DNA from: Vigna angularis
Lineage: Eukaryota > Streptophyta > Magnoliopsida > Fabales > Fabaceae
Direction of reading: 5' to 3'
NCBI RefSeq assembly: GCF_016808095.1
Contig: NC_068973.1
Span: 21,702,501 to 21,766,500, forward strand
DNA: 64,000 nt
Part shown: one piece after another, positions 1 through 12,200 of the stretch
Position numbering within the stretch: the first letter of the stretch is position 1
Layout of the letters: each line of letters begins with the position of its first letter
Translations under genes and position numbers: made by a program
Notes under the pieces: model-generated
What the model was told of the DNA's origin: nothing
Database searches by the model: none
What the model saw: the letters and a program-made list of their open reading frames with translations, nothing else

Positions 1-2
1 TG

Positions 3-1313
3 TATATTCAACAGAGGCCATGGTTTGCTGATATGGCTAATTTCAAAGCTGCAAGGGTAATGCCAGAAGATCTAACTTGGCAACAAAGAAAGAAATTTTT
101 GCATGATGCCAAGCAGTTTATCTGAGATGATCCTTATTTGTTCAAAATTGGAGCAGATAATCTTCTGAGGAGATGTGTGATAAATGAAGAAGCAGAAGGA
201 ATTGTCTGGAATTGTCATGATTCACCTTATGGGGGAAATTTTAATGGAGAAAGAACAGCAGCAAAAGTTCTCCAATCAGGGTTTTATTGGCCAACTCTAT
301 TTAAAGATGCTCATAGTCATTCTAGAAATTGTGATAAGTGTCAAAGAGCAGGGACAATTACTAGACGTCATGAGATGCCATTACAAGGCATTTTAGAGGT
401 TGAGGTTTTTGATTGTTGGGGTATTGACTTTGTGGGACCCTTTCCTCCATCTTTCAACAATGAATACATATTGGTAATAGTGGATTATGTGAGTAAATGG
501 GTGGAAGCATTAACTTGTCCTAAAAATGATGCTAGCATTGTAATCAAATTTTTGAAGAAGCAGATATTTTCACGTTTTGGAACTCCAAGAGTGTTAATTA
601 GTGATGGGGGATCCCATTTATGCAATTATCAGCTAGGAAAAGTACTCAAACATTATAGAGTGAGACATAAGGTAGCTACACCTTATCATCCACAAACCAA
701 TGGAAAAGCTAAGGTATCTAACAAAGAGATAAAAAGGATCCTGGAAAAAATCGTTACTTCATCAAGAAAGGATTGGTCACTAAAACTAGATGATGCTCTT
801 TGGGCTTACAGGACGGCAATGAAGACATCCATGGGATTATCACCTTTTCAATTAGTTTATGGAAAAACATGTCATTTTCCAGTAAAGTTGGAGCATAAAG
901 CTTTGTGGGCTTTAAAATTCTTGAATTTTGATCCTTATGAAACACAGAGCACACGCAGAAGGCAGATTCTGGAACTTGAAGAAATGCGGTTACATGCATA
1001 TGATTCATCTAGGGCTTATAAAGATAAGATTAAGTTTTATCATGACAGGAAGCTAGTGAATAAAGTCTTTAATCCAGGGCAGCAGGTGCTATTATTCAAC
1101 TCAAGATTGAAGCTATTTCCTGGGAAGTTGAAGACAAAATGGTCAGGACCATTTGTAGTAAAAGGAGTGCATCCACATGGAGCAATTGAATTACTTGATC
1201 CAACTGTTGATGATCCACAGAAAAGTTGGGTGGTGAATGGTCAACGTCTCAAGCCTTATCTAGGAGGAGAAGTGCAACGCTTGTTCACACTGATGCAGTT
1301 GGTTGATCCTTGA
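3..1313 (+). pseudogene. Ty3/gypsy polyprotein, C-terminal part (integrase), element 1
   Basis: This is the tail of a gag-pol polyprotein; the start lies left of the window. Integrase would insert the element's cDNA into host chromosomes. The frame is open from position 3 except for TGA at 123-125, where relatives usually have Trp. Counting from the Met at 138, an HHCC-like zinc finger (H27, then N34 where His is usual, C65, C68) precedes the core domain with D97 and D156. The expected catalytic Glu, 35 residues after D156, is Lys192. A C-terminal SH3-like tail follows (PFVVKGVHPHGAIELLDP to QRLKPYL). With a stop, a lost zinc ligand and a lost catalytic residue, this copy should be dead as an integrase. 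Family assignment to the Athila/Tat side of gypsy is inferred from motif style and from the tRNA-Asp primer sites of the related elements in this window. Confidence 0.9.
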
Positions 1314-1325
1314 GATTTTGGGTCA

Positions 1326-1368
1326 GGCTCGTGACGTTAAACAAGCGCTTACTAGGAGGCAACCCAGT
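1326..1368 (+). other. Conserved post-ORF motif (GACGTTAAACAAGCGCT plus GGAGGCAACCCAG)
   Basis: Thirteen bases after the integrase stop the sequence reads GTGACGTTAAACAAGCGCT, then a small hairpin (ACTAGG, loop AGGCAA, CCCAGT with one mismatch). The same motif occurs twice in each of elements A, B, C and D. Its role is unknown. Its constant place after stop codons and its stem-loop suggest an RNA-level function. Confidence 0.8.
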
Positions 1369-1375
1369 GTTCTGA

Positions 1376-2566
1376 ACTTATTTGCTTCTGTTTTTAGAAT
1401 AGGGTTTGATGTACTCAATTAGAAACTTTATCTGTTATGATGGTTTGGGGTTGATTGATAAGTAATGCTTGATGATGCTTTGATATTGATTGATGTTGAG
1501 ATGTGCACATTACATGCTTATACAGGTGATTCACAAGTTTTGTGAACAAATGCATGATGTTGTGATTGTGATTATGATGCTAAGCAGGATGTATATGTGA
1601 AATGTGAATGAACTTATATGTGAGGTTTTGAGCTCCAGAGTTTTTGTGATTAAATGCTATTACTTTGAAAGCATGAATGACTTTGCCCAGGTTTTCTATG
1701 ATTGAATCAATTGCTTGTTTGCATCATATGATCAAGGCCATTTGTTGGTAACCCTTTTGTTAGCCAAATGCATGATTTTAGCCCACTAAAAGAGAGCATT
1801 ATGTGTTCTATCATTTGAACCCTTAGCCTTGAACATAAATTAAAAACCCCTTGTGAAAAGCTTTACCTTGAGTTAAGTAGAAAATATCTGGTGGTATTGA
1901 TCAATGTTCAAGTTTGGGGTTGTTGGGATGTTATGAAAGGGAAATTGAAAAGCATTGAGCTAAGAGCTAAGAACTAAGTATGTGAAAAGAAAAAGAAAAA
2001 GAGAAAGAAAAGAGAAGAAAAAGCAAAGCTCAATTCAAAGGAAAGATGGGAATAAGTAAGAATGATTGTGTTTATATGATTCTCTTAACTCAAGGGTTTT
2101 GTGATCTAGAAAAACCAATTTTCTTGTTAGCCCAGCCACATTATAAGCCATTGAAAAGTCCTTGTGATGATGCATGCTTGTGAATGTATTTGATTATGGT
2201 TAAATGAAAGGCAAAGTCAATTCATGTGACATGGTGATAGTAGAGTGAATGAGTGATTACCTCTTATACACTTGTGTGTTTGAGTGAAAAACTTTATCTA
2301 GTGAGGAAAGATTCCATGAGCACATGAACATCCATGCTTAGTTGATTGATCATTCATGAAAACGAGCATTTTACGGATATTAGGTGATTATGTGAACACT
2401 AGAGCATGTGCATGTCTTGATTGAAGTTTTTGTCATGAGCTTAATTGAGTACTTACTTATCTTGGAAAGAGGATTTTTGAATGGAGTGAACCATTGTATT
2501 GATTGGTAGAAGATTGAGTTACATCTTGTTTGCTTGAGGACAAGCAAAGTTCTAAGTTTGGGGTTG
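1376..2566 (+). other. 3' UTR and polypurine tract of element 1
   Basis: No credible ORF is present. The stretch resembles the 3' UTRs of elements B, C, D and element 3: a purine-rich tract (about 1986-2030), then a perfect 8-bp stem with an AGGA loop at 2529-2548, then the polypurine tract (AAGTTTGGGG, about 2554-2563) that would prime plus-strand synthesis next to the LTR at 2567. There is no accessory ORF here: the integrase motif runs straight into the UTR. Confidence 0.8.
2529..2548 (+). promoter_or_regulatory. PPT-proximal stem-loop (TTTGCTTG-AGGA-CAAGCAAA)
   Basis: A perfect 8-bp inverted repeat with a 4-base loop lies about 7 bases upstream of the polypurine tract. Identical copies occur at 6470-6489 (element 3), 22208-22227 (C, minus) and 39983-40002 (D, minus). 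The position suggests a role in 3' end processing, packaging or plus-strand priming; that is inference. Confidence 0.75.
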
Positions 2567-3909
2567 TGATAACAGTTGAAAAACTGTTATTTTCATGCTT
2601 AAAATTGATACTAAAAGCAACCTTTAACACTTAGAAACTAGCTTAGAATCATGTTTTTGTTCATATTTTCATAAATAAGAGAGTTGGACAGGTTTATGCT
2701 TGATTTCAGTGTTTTATGCAGGTTTTAAGGTGAATTTCATGAAAGAAGTGAAGAAGGATAGAGATGGAATCAGAAAAGAACTCAAAAACTACAAAAGAAG
2801 AGAAGCCGCAAGTGCCGCTCAATGCCAGTTTACCGCTGAGCGGCACTCAAGAACACCCATTGGCTCCGCTGAGGGGTGAATGTGCAGTTGAGGGGAGAAT
2901 TGACTACGCGCTGGTACCGTTGAGCGGTAGTTTACCGCTGAGCGGTGGTATTTTGGGCTTAGGCCCAGTTTTCTGTAATATTTTGAATAATATATAAGCT
3001 TTAGGACTTCCTAGGGTTTGTATCTTTGGCTGGAGACGAAGCAAACACACACCTTTCCACCCCTTGAAGGAAGATCTTGGATGCTAAGGCTACCTACTGA
3101 TCTTTCTAGGGTTCTATCTTTCACTATCTCATTGTATTTCATCTCGTTTCACCATGAATATGTTGAACTAAACTCTTCTTGTTGTTGGGGAATGAATGTA
3201 ATCTTGTGAAACTCTCATATATGGAATTTTATGTTTAAACATCATATCTTTTATACATGCTTTCTTTCATCATTAGTTAGGGTTTTTCCTCTTTGCTCAA
3301 AGCATGCATTGTTTAACTCATTCGATGTCATGATTATTGATTTTAGTGATATGGACACATACGGTAAAATCTAGATCCGGGGAATTTCTCCCAAAAGTAA
3401 TATCGCCTAGACATAGGGATATGAGGGTTGGTTGCCTTTAAGCTTCTGTGCTTCAGAATTAATTATTAGGGATGATAGGAATTGTATGAACTCATAATTA
3501 AGGACAGGCTTTCTTTGCCGAGACATCGGGTTTAAGGTAATTTAGAGAGCGGCATTAACGTTGATGAAAAGAATGATGAATTCCTAAAATATATGAGAGT
3601 GGATAAGATGAAATTGATTTCCCCGACAACATACTCATCCTTATAAATTTGTTCCGTGTTTGTGTTCCTCTTTTCCATTGATCAAACTCATGCATACATG
3701 TTTGCTTATTGTCTTTTGCATTTGAAACCACAAGAATTTGTTCACAAGTCTTAAATAATCAACAAATCATATAACTAACTAGGCGTGAGTCCTTTGGGAG
3801 AACAATACTTGGTCTTACCGAGTTTATTACTTGATACGATTCGGTCACACTTGTCGAGGGTTAAACAAGTTTTTGGCGTCGTTTTTCGGTGTTCATAAAT
3901 TTGTCATCA
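2567..3909 (+). repeat. 3' LTR of element 1 (gypsy family 1)
   Basis: The LTR begins TGATAACAGTTGAAAAACTG directly after the polypurine tract and ends TTTGTCATCA; the same ends are seen in the solo LTR with a target duplication at 51656-52864. Length is 1343 bp. U3 carries ACCGCTGAGCGGT-type palindromes and a TATA box at 2991. The next bases (CTAGG, 3910-3914) would be the target duplication; the left copy is outside the window. Small ORFs inside the LTR are chance readings of the palindromes. Confidence 0.88.
2805..2999 (+). promoter_or_regulatory. LTR promoter: CCGCTGAGCGG palindrome array plus TATA box
   Basis: Several near-perfect palindromes of the form ACCGCTSAGCGGT (for example at about 2839 and 2933) and degenerate half-sites (CTCCGCTGAGGGG) fill the 130 bp before a TATATAAG box at 2991-2998. 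The same arrangement recurs in the other family-1 LTRs here. Palindromes at this distance would suit a dimeric transcription factor. Confidence 0.7.
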
Positions 3910-3925
3910 CTAGGTTGGGGGGAGT

Positions 3926-5182
3926 TGATAAGTGCAAAAAAAGTAGGAAATTTTCATATGAAATTTTGGCACTTCTATTTTAAATTGTGTACATTGGTAT
4001 CAATTTTCGCAAATCTAAAAAAGATGAAAGGTAATCATATGTTTTTGAGTTTTTGATTAAAAGGAAATCATTTGATCCCTATTTTGTATGTTTCAGATAA
4101 ATTAAGAGAGAAGAGCAAATCCTGGAACAATTCGCCCAAGCTAGAATGATCCCGCCTAAGCGAGAGCTAATCAGAGAAATATCTTATACAAGCAACTTTC
4201 GCCTAAGCTAAAAAGATCTCGCTTGAGCGAGATTAGCAAGTCATTAATTTAAAAGTCATTCTCACATAAGCGAGAATAATTTAGCTTAAGCAAAAATGAC
4301 TATCTTCTCCAAGAAGTTTCTTCTCGCTTAAGTGATAATCATCTAGCTTAAGCGAGAAATCACGCAGAATATATACTTACGATTCAGAAAGGAAGGAGGG
4401 TAGCGGAGAAAAATATCACAGAGTTATCCAAAGAGTTGTTCTTCCACTTTAGTTGTAGGATCTTATTCTTCATCTCTTAGAATGCTAATGGCTACCATGA
4501 GTGATGATCTTTTCTCTTGGGATTGAATGTAATCGATTCGAACTTGGATGTAATTTGGTAATATTTATATATAGCATTTCTGTTTTTATTCAATATTGGT
4601 ATTTTTGTTCTACTCTTAGTGCTTGATTCTATCTGATCAATAGTTTCATGAATGTGGGTTTTAGACGTGCCTGGAAAGTATTTCTAAATTCTGATATGAA
4701 CAAGAATACTTGATATCCTGTGATGCTAGGGATAGATTTCAGTTTATCAATTGCTTATAACACTTGAATATAATGTTGGACAGTTTGTTGGATATGTGAG
4801 GAATAAATATTCAAGGAATTGATCTTAGGAATTTTATGTGTGAGGAATCGGTATAAATGACTTATGTGTGTTGCATCAATATTGGTAATTTCATTTGATA
4901 TATGTTTATATTCATTCAGATTGCAAACGAGTGAGATAGATGAATTCAATCCCAACTTCTCATATTAAATTTTCTTTAACTTATCTGCTGTTACTATTTT
5001 ACTTTTAGGTAACAGTATAAATTATCAAATTCCATTATGAATCAGATTGAATACCCTTGTATACATGTTGTTTAAGATAAATTTATCTGTTTAATTGAAG
5101 TTGTTCCTCGTGGGATCGATACTCTAACTTAAAAATCATTATACCATAGTTGACTATTGGTACGCTTTCCAAAAGTTCAACA
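3926..5182 (+). repeat. LTR of a second gypsy-type element (family 2)
   Basis: TGATAAGTGCAAAAAA follows a purine run (GGTTGGGGGGAG, 3913-3924) that looks like this element's own polypurine tract, so this is probably a 3' LTR whose internal region was split by element 1. It ends GTTCAACA at 5182. Length is 1257 bp. The U3 half carries CTCGCTTAAGCGAG palindromes before a TATA-like ATATATAC. No coding sequence is present. The exact right edge is uncertain because the left target site is not visible. Confidence 0.65.
4125..4376 (+). promoter_or_regulatory. Family-2 LTR promoter: CTCGCTTRAGCGAG palindromes plus TATA
   Basis: At least six full or partial copies of CTCGCTTAAGCGAG (for example CTCGCTTGAGCGAG near 4223, CTCGCTTAAGTGATA near 4323 and AGCTTAAGCGAGA near 4344) precede AATATATAC at 4369-4376. 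The word differs from family 1 but keeps a GCT-(N)-AGC core and the same position relative to TATA. Confidence 0.65.
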
Positions 5183-6507
5183 ATGTTGCTGGATCAGGAT
5201 TTTTTGAATTGTGCTTAATTTTTTGTTATGTACTTGATTTAATGAATTGTGCTGCAATGGTTTGGTATGATGTGATAAACTGTTATTTGTGATGAGTAAT
5301 ATTCTTGTGTTTGCTCTATTGTTCTATGATGCATGTTGAGTTAATGATTGGTGAGGCTTTTAAGCATAAATGGTGGTTGCTCATAGTTTTGTTAAAAACA
5401 GATGCATAATTTCAATTATGATTAATCTGCTGGGCAGGATGTTTATCAAATTGTGGAATTTGAGATAACCTGTGAGAGGTTGGGTTCTAGAGTCTTTGAT
5501 TGATTGAATGTTATTGCTTTGGAAGCATGATTGATTTTGCCTAATTTTCTATGATTAAAGCATTGGCTTGCTTGTTACACATGATCAAGGCCATGTTTTC
5601 TTCTCCCTTAGAGCCAATGTCAATAGGTGAACCTAACAAAGAACAATGTTTCTCTTTACCCTTTGAACCTTGAGCCTAAATTTGAATTTTGAATGAAACC
5701 CTTTGTTGAAATCCTTACGCACCTTGAGTTGAGTAGAGTATGTGTATGTGGTAATGGAGAATGGTTCAAGTTTGGGGTTGTGAGAAACCGGAAAGAACTT
5801 TGTGAAATTCATTAAAGAGCATTGAGCCAAAGAAAAAAGCAAAATAGAAGAAAAGAAAGAAAAGAAAAGGTTAAGCTCAATGCAAGTAAAGTTGAGAATG
5901 AGTTGAATATTGGTTTCTCACATAAAAGAAGAAAGAGAGATTATTATTAATGTGAATAAATGAATTATGCACTCTCTTAACTCAAGGATTTTGTTGTCTA
6001 GAAAAACCAATTTTCTTCTTAGTCCGGCCTCAATACAAGCCTTGAAAAGCCCTTGTAATGATAACTTGCTTGTAAGTGTGTTTGATATGTGGTTAAATGA
6101 AAGGAAAAGTTGATTCATGTGACATTGTGATGATAGAGTGTAAGAGTGTTACCTCACTATACACCTTTGAGTTTGAGTGAAACACTTTTGAGTGCTTGAG
6201 TGAAATACTGTCTTTGGTGAGGAATTGTTCTATGCACTGTATGATAACATTCTTGCCTGCATATTGATTATTCATAAGGTTTGCATCTGTTGTGTATGTC
6301 TTGATTATGTGAGCACCATAGTTGAAGCTTGATTGGATAAAGTATCATTATATCTTGACTAATCTTTCTATGATGAGCAGACATGAGTGATTTACTTGTC
6401 TTAGAGGAAAATGTTTTTTGGTGTGCTAGAACATTGTAGTATGATTGTTTTGTTTAAGCCAAGTTACATTTTGCTTGAGGACAAGCAAAGTTTCAAGTTT
6501 GAGGTTA
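5183..6507 (+). other. 3' UTR of element 3 (gypsy family 3)
   Basis: This non-coding stretch matches, with drift, the 3' UTR of elements 1, B and D: AGGTTGGGTTCTAGAG, the purine-rich tract at about 5828-5870, and the conserved stem-loop at 6470-6489 before CAAGTTTGAGG and the LTR. No real gene is seen. The family-2 element appears to have inserted into it at about 5183. Confidence 0.65.
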
Positions 6508-7840
6508 TCATAACGGTTGAAAATACCGATATTTGTGATTCAATTTTGATATTAAATGCATCCTTTTTGACTTAGAAACTTGCTTGAACTCATGTTTTTG
6601 ATTTAGTTTTGCGAATAAGTGAGTAGGGGTTATACTTTATGATTTTATCACTAAATTCCCTTTATTTTGTAGCTAATAATGTGCTTGAAAGAATCTCTAA
6701 TAATATATAGAGTTGTATAGAGCTGAATCAGCCATAAAAGTAAGCAAAACAACAAAAAAAGTCAGTTTTCGAATGCTATCGCCAAGGCTGAGCGCCCCTG
6801 AGGAGGGCTGAGTGCCAGTTTGTGTAGTGCAGGGCGCCTGAGCCCCAGCTTTGTACCCAGGGCGCCTGAGCGCTAGTTTTGTCCAACACACTGCCTGAGC
6901 GCCCTAAGTGCGACGTTGAGCGCCAGCAAAGTGGGCTTGAACCCATTTTCTATTATTTTTATGTTCTATTTAAGGACATGGACGTCCTAGGGATTGTATC
7001 TCTCTATGGCTTGAGCACAGAAACACATTTTTCACCCCTTGGAGGCATATTTGGGGATGTGGGAGCTCTCCTCTTCAATTTCTAGGGTTTTTCTATCTCT
7101 TCCATTCCATTGTACATCTAGTTTCTCCATGATAATGGAGAACTAAACCTTTTTTGTTGTTGGGGAAGATGTAACCTCTAAACTCTCATGTATTTGAATT
7201 TGGTTTAATTACATATGCTTCTTTCATTAATTGTTAGTGTAATTCTTCTCGGTCAATGCTTGTTATGTCTAACTCATTCATGGCATGGTGTATGATTTGC
7301 ATGAGTACTAGGAGGTATCTTACAATTCAAGTTCTGGAGAATTGCTCCCAAAAGCAGTATTGCTCAGGGATGGGGGTATGAGTTTTGGTCAACTTAAGCT
7401 TCTAATCATAATTTAGAATTAATTATTAGGAATGCAAGGGATTGTGGTCTAGTAATTAAGGATAGGCTTTCTTCGCCGAGGGATCGGGTTTTAAGTATTT
7501 TAGAAAGTGATGTTAACAATTGAATGAAGAAAAAGAATTCATATATGCATGAGAGTAAAGATGGTGAAATCTAAACCCCAACAACATACTCATCTCATAT
7601 TTTCAACTTCATCCATTCATTCTAGTGTTTAGCCTCAATTGATCAATTTGCATTCATATTTATTTTCTTGTTTTTGCATTCAAAATCCTCAATTGTTTTT
7701 CAAAAAGTCTTAATTAGTTGAGTAATCACATGACTGTTTAGTGTCGTGAGTCTCTTGGGAAACGATACTTGGTCTTACCATTTATTATTACTTGATACGA
7801 TTCAGTACACTTGCTGACATCTTAACAGTTTCTTTTATCA
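6508..7840 (+). repeat. 3' LTR of element 3 (gypsy family 3)
   Basis: The start TCATAACGGTTGAAAA corresponds to the TGATAAC start of family 1 with one change; the end is TCTTTTATCA at 7840. The R/U5 half shares long blocks with family 1 (GTTGTTGGGGAA, ACTTGGTCTTACC, CTTGATACGATTC). U3 carries GGCGCCTGAGCGCC-type words instead of CCGCTGAGCGG. The DNA right of 7840 is host sequence leading to the kinase gene. Confidence 0.75.
6776..6974 (+). promoter_or_regulatory. Family-3 LTR promoter: GGCGCCTGAGCGCC words plus TATA
   Basis: Repeated GC-rich half-palindromes (GGCTGAGCGCCCC, AGGGCGCCTGAGC twice, CTGAGCGCCCT, GTTGAGCGCC) fill 6785-6925, followed by CTATTTAAG at 6966-6974, a likely TATA box. 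The block occupies the same place as the palindromes in families 1 and 2. Confidence 0.6.
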
Positions 7841-9200
7841 ATACTCATCTCTCCTATTCACTATAATTTTTTTCGTTTGTATTTTGTCCACAGAGGCACT
7901 ACAAATTCTCTTCTTCTTGAAATCACTAGCATCATGCAAAAATAAATTAATATTAGAAAAGTTGTGTTTAGCATAGTTAACCTTACACTAAATTAAATAA
8001 ATCTTAAAATAAAAAAGTATTAATGTTGACTTGATTGACAATAAACGCTTCAATTTAAAAATTAGTAATGAATAGAATTGTTTAGCTTATATACTATTTA
8101 AAAACCTTCAAAAGATAAAATTAATGAATTAGTGTCCATGATTTTATTTTATAGTTGTATGCACGTATAAGATAAATATGACGCTACTACCTATTTAGTG
8201 TTTATTTTCAATTATTAACATTAACTTTTGACCGACATTAAATATGGTTTTTTTAGTGATTTGCTTGATTATTCTCGTCAATAAACACTTGTAGAAGGAT
8301 TGAAAACCATTTCAACCAAAAGTAACAACTAACAAAAACAAAATACTAACCAAACAATTTATGGGATAAACGTTGATTTTGAATTTTGTTTAACATGTAA
8401 AAGTAACATAAACCAAATCTAATTAATTGGATTTGATTTAAACTTAAAAAACATAAAGATTTAAATTAAAAATGAATCCACTAAAATTAATTTAAATAAT
8501 TTGTCAATATAGAGTATCTATTGGAGTGTAATTTCAAGTGTTTTTAATTATTTTATTTTTTTATATGTCAATAAGTAGTCGATTATATCTATTTTTAATC
8601 AAATCTTTATTGTTTATATTTTTTTCTTATATTATAAACTGAAAAACATTTTTATAATTTTATAAAGTTAATGTTGATTGTATATTTTTTTTTATGGAAG
8701 TTTTTTTTTATTAGAAGTCACATATACTATAAATAAAAACAAATTATAATATACAAGTGAAGTGTAAATCACTTTTCCTTACTTTGCAGCGTCTAGTCTC
8801 TAGTTGTACTTTTGTTTTATCCATATGGAATACGTTAACTAATAACAGGAGATGTGTAGCATAACGCCAGTGTTGTGAAGAAACAATTTCCGTGGTGCCG
8901 GTTCGTTAGTACCAACCATAGTTGTGGGTCTCATGAATAATCCAATCATTAAATTTCAAGTGTCTCGCCCAATCACCCTTGATGGACATTGCATAGTTCT
9001 CTTCACCACCCTTTCACACTGTTCTTGGAGATGCCAGCAGAGCTTAGACTCAACCTTCCCTTTAGCCTCTTCTTCTTAATCCTTTGCTGCTGTACTCATC
9101 ACAAATCACACACCCCCTCTCTCTTTCTTCCGCCCTATTAATATCACTTTAGTTTCATGATATACCAGTATCACCCACTTCCTATCTGTTCCTAGCTTTC
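7841..9200. other. Upstream region of the kinase gene
   Basis: AT-rich DNA without a credible ORF from 7841 to about 8760. The last 200 bp are CT-rich (CTCTCTCTTTCTTCCG, about 9117-9132) with TATTAATATCAC near 9136, compatible with a plant 5' UTR or core promoter. No transcription start can be fixed from sequence alone. Confidence 0.5.
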
Positions 9201-12200
9201 ATGGGATGCGTTTGTGGCAAGTTTTCTCCCCCTTCCGAGACTCAGCGCCGGAATCAGCCAGTTAAGAGAGTTTTGAGCCGCAAGGGTTCCAGGCCACGCT
9301 CCTCTAATGTGGGAGAGAGGGTGAAAAGGGACACTCAGAGACAGAGAGTGCGTGTGAGTGTGAATAAGGATTCAGCTGGAGATGCTGTACGAGGAGGAGG
9401 AGGAGGAGAAAATGAAAAACCAGTTCCTAAAGAAGAGAAGAACAAGGTACGAGAGGATGCTGCTAAAGAAAGTAAGAGTAGTAAAGATTTGGATTCTAAT
9501 GAGTCCAAGAACGAATTTGTGGATGGGTGGCCAAAGTGGTTACTGGATAACATCCCCACCAATGTTCTGGCTAAGCTTGTTCCCAAGAGCGCTGATTCCT
9601 ATGAAAAACTTGCCAAGGTAATCCAATTCTTTTGATTATAATATCATTACTTTTAATATAAATATTTTCACATTGAAAATTTCATTAACCTTGTTTGTTT
9701 AACGTACATATTTGCACAATTCATATATATGGCATGCATGCATTAAGGCAAGCGTATTCAATATAGTCACTAGGAACGCATTCTACTGTTATTATTACGT
9801 AATTTGTTTGTGTAGTTCCATGAAACTGAAATGGATTTCCGTTTTGTGATGCAGATAGGACGTGGAACGTATAGCAATGTGTACAAAGCAAGAGAGAAGG
9901 GCACTGGAAAGATTGTTGCTTTGAAGAAGGTACGGTTTGACACATCGGATTCTGAAAGCATAAAGTTTATGGCAAGAGAGATCATGATGCTGCAGAAGCT
10001 TGATCATCCCAATGTCATCAAGCTTAAAGGACTAGCTACTTCCAGAATGCAGTATAGTCTTTATCTGGTTTTTGACTTCATGCAGTCTGATCTCACTCGA
10101 ATTATCTCCCGACCCGGGGAGACACTCACCGAACCGCAGGTTCGCTTTAGTACCTCATTTTGCGACAGTTAAAAGCTATTAATTGAGATGTTTTGTGTTG
10201 CAGATCCGTATTCAGTAATGATATGATAAAAATACTGATATAGAGTTTGTAATGCCAATAATTTGATGGTCATACATTAAGTAAATGATTGCCTAATTAC
10301 TTTTGGATATGCAGTGCAAAATGCAGTATTTTTTATTAATTTATTTTGTCCAGATCAAGTGCTATATGCAGCAGCTACTTTGTGGTCTCCAGCACTGTCA
10401 CGAGAGGGGAATTATGCACCGAGATATTAAGGCTTCTAACTTATTAATAGACAGAAAAGGGGTTCTGAAAATTGCGGATTTTGGGCTTGCAACTTCCATT
10501 GAATCTGGAAAACCTCTAACAAATAGAGTGGTAACACTTTGGTATAGAGCTCCAGAACTTCTTTTGGGTTCAACCGATTATGGATATAGCATTGATCTCT
10601 GGAGTGCAGGGTGCCTCTTGGCTGAGATGTTTGTTGGAAGACCAATTATGCCTGGCAGGACAGAGGTAAGCGACTGGTATTACCATATGAATGAAACATT
10701 TAGATTCCAAAGTCAACAATAATTCTATCATCAATATCCATTTCATGCATGTTCAGATGTTTACAACAGTTTCAAAAGCGTTTTATAAATAAATATATCC
10801 AATCCTATGATATAACCTTACTTTATGCATGGTATCGTAAGTGGGAATATGACTAATTTATTTTATGACCAATCACCAAGAAAATCCGGCAAAAGGTCAT
10901 TTCGGTAACGAAAAAAACTTCGTTAATTAAGAGAAACAGAACATATTGGAAGATCTCTTTATGCCACCTCAATGTTTCGAATCTTGAAAATATGCGTAGT
11001 GTACGGAAAAACCAATTGTCCTCTTCTTGTTTGACTTTTTTTTCTGAAAGGATCTTTTGTATGAGTTTTATGAAGGCCCAAAAGGTTGGTGGAAACAAAA
11101 AGGAAATAACAATACAGAAAAAATTAGTTTTAAGGAAATAAATAACTTGCCGTCCAATTCTTGAATTTGGAGATTATCTTTTTATTTTGCGATTGAAATG
11201 CTTACTTTTACGTACGACTCCGAGAGAGAAGGTTACAAATTACAATTTCCATTGTCTTGGTCATGTCTCATGCATGTTAGAGGAATCCTTGGTTTTGTTC
11301 TTTTGTCCTTCATTTTATCTCCTTCCTAATTTTATTCTCGATGGACATATATATGGTTGTTTATGTGATGGACTTATATATGATTGTTTATGTCTTCTTT
11401 AAATCTCATATGTTTTTATTTTTTGGTATCTAAATTAGCTAATTAAATAAAAGATACTTTTAAAATTAGCCAAATTAATTGACAAGTGTAAAATGGTATA
11501 AAAGGACATGTTTAATTAATTGTACTTCATTGTAACTTTAAATTCGATAACTGCATAAATTTTCAAATAAATTTTTGTGTGTTTTAATGTTTTGAAACCC
11601 TTCTTTTACACCGTGGAATTTTAATTTAATTAAATGGGGTTAAAGGATGAATTATGTTTAGGTTAGTAATGAAGTAAATTGCAAGTGAAAATTTCACATC
11701 TAGGGTTTATCTTTATTTATAAAATTGTATAAAAAACTTGTCGAACTTATTTTCTTATATTAATCATGCAGTGGGAATTTATTTTGCATCTTAGATTGCT
11801 TACTTTCTTTCAAGTAAAAAAAAATTATTAGTGAAATTCTATATTGCCTAAATTTAAAGATAAAAATAATTAATTATATTGACTAATTAAAAGACTATTT
11901 TATAAACTAAAAGTATTGATATGTATAACAATTTTATTACCAATAAAAAATTATAATTAATTTATAAATTTAAATTTAAATTGGTGTCTAATATTAACTA
12001 CCAAATTTTAATTATTTATTATTATTAATTTTAAATTAATTTTCATTTTTAAATTAAAAACTAATTAGTTTTAATTTATAAAGTGATTTTTAATTTAGTT
12101 TATATAATGATTAATTATTTTTTATATCTACATTTAGTTGTTATTTAAAGATTTTTTATTGTTGTAATGATAATATTTATATTTTTAAGTTATAAATAAC

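Noticed and set aside
2764..2997. ORFs inside LTRs giving repeated PLSG peptides (also near 36156, 39554, 47172)
   Set aside because: They are readings of the CCGCTGAGCGG palindromes on either strand; no conserved frame, and the same palindromes occur in non-coding places.
11187..11402. 71-codon ORF in kinase intron 3
   Set aside because: AT-rich, no homology, inside a well-defined intron.
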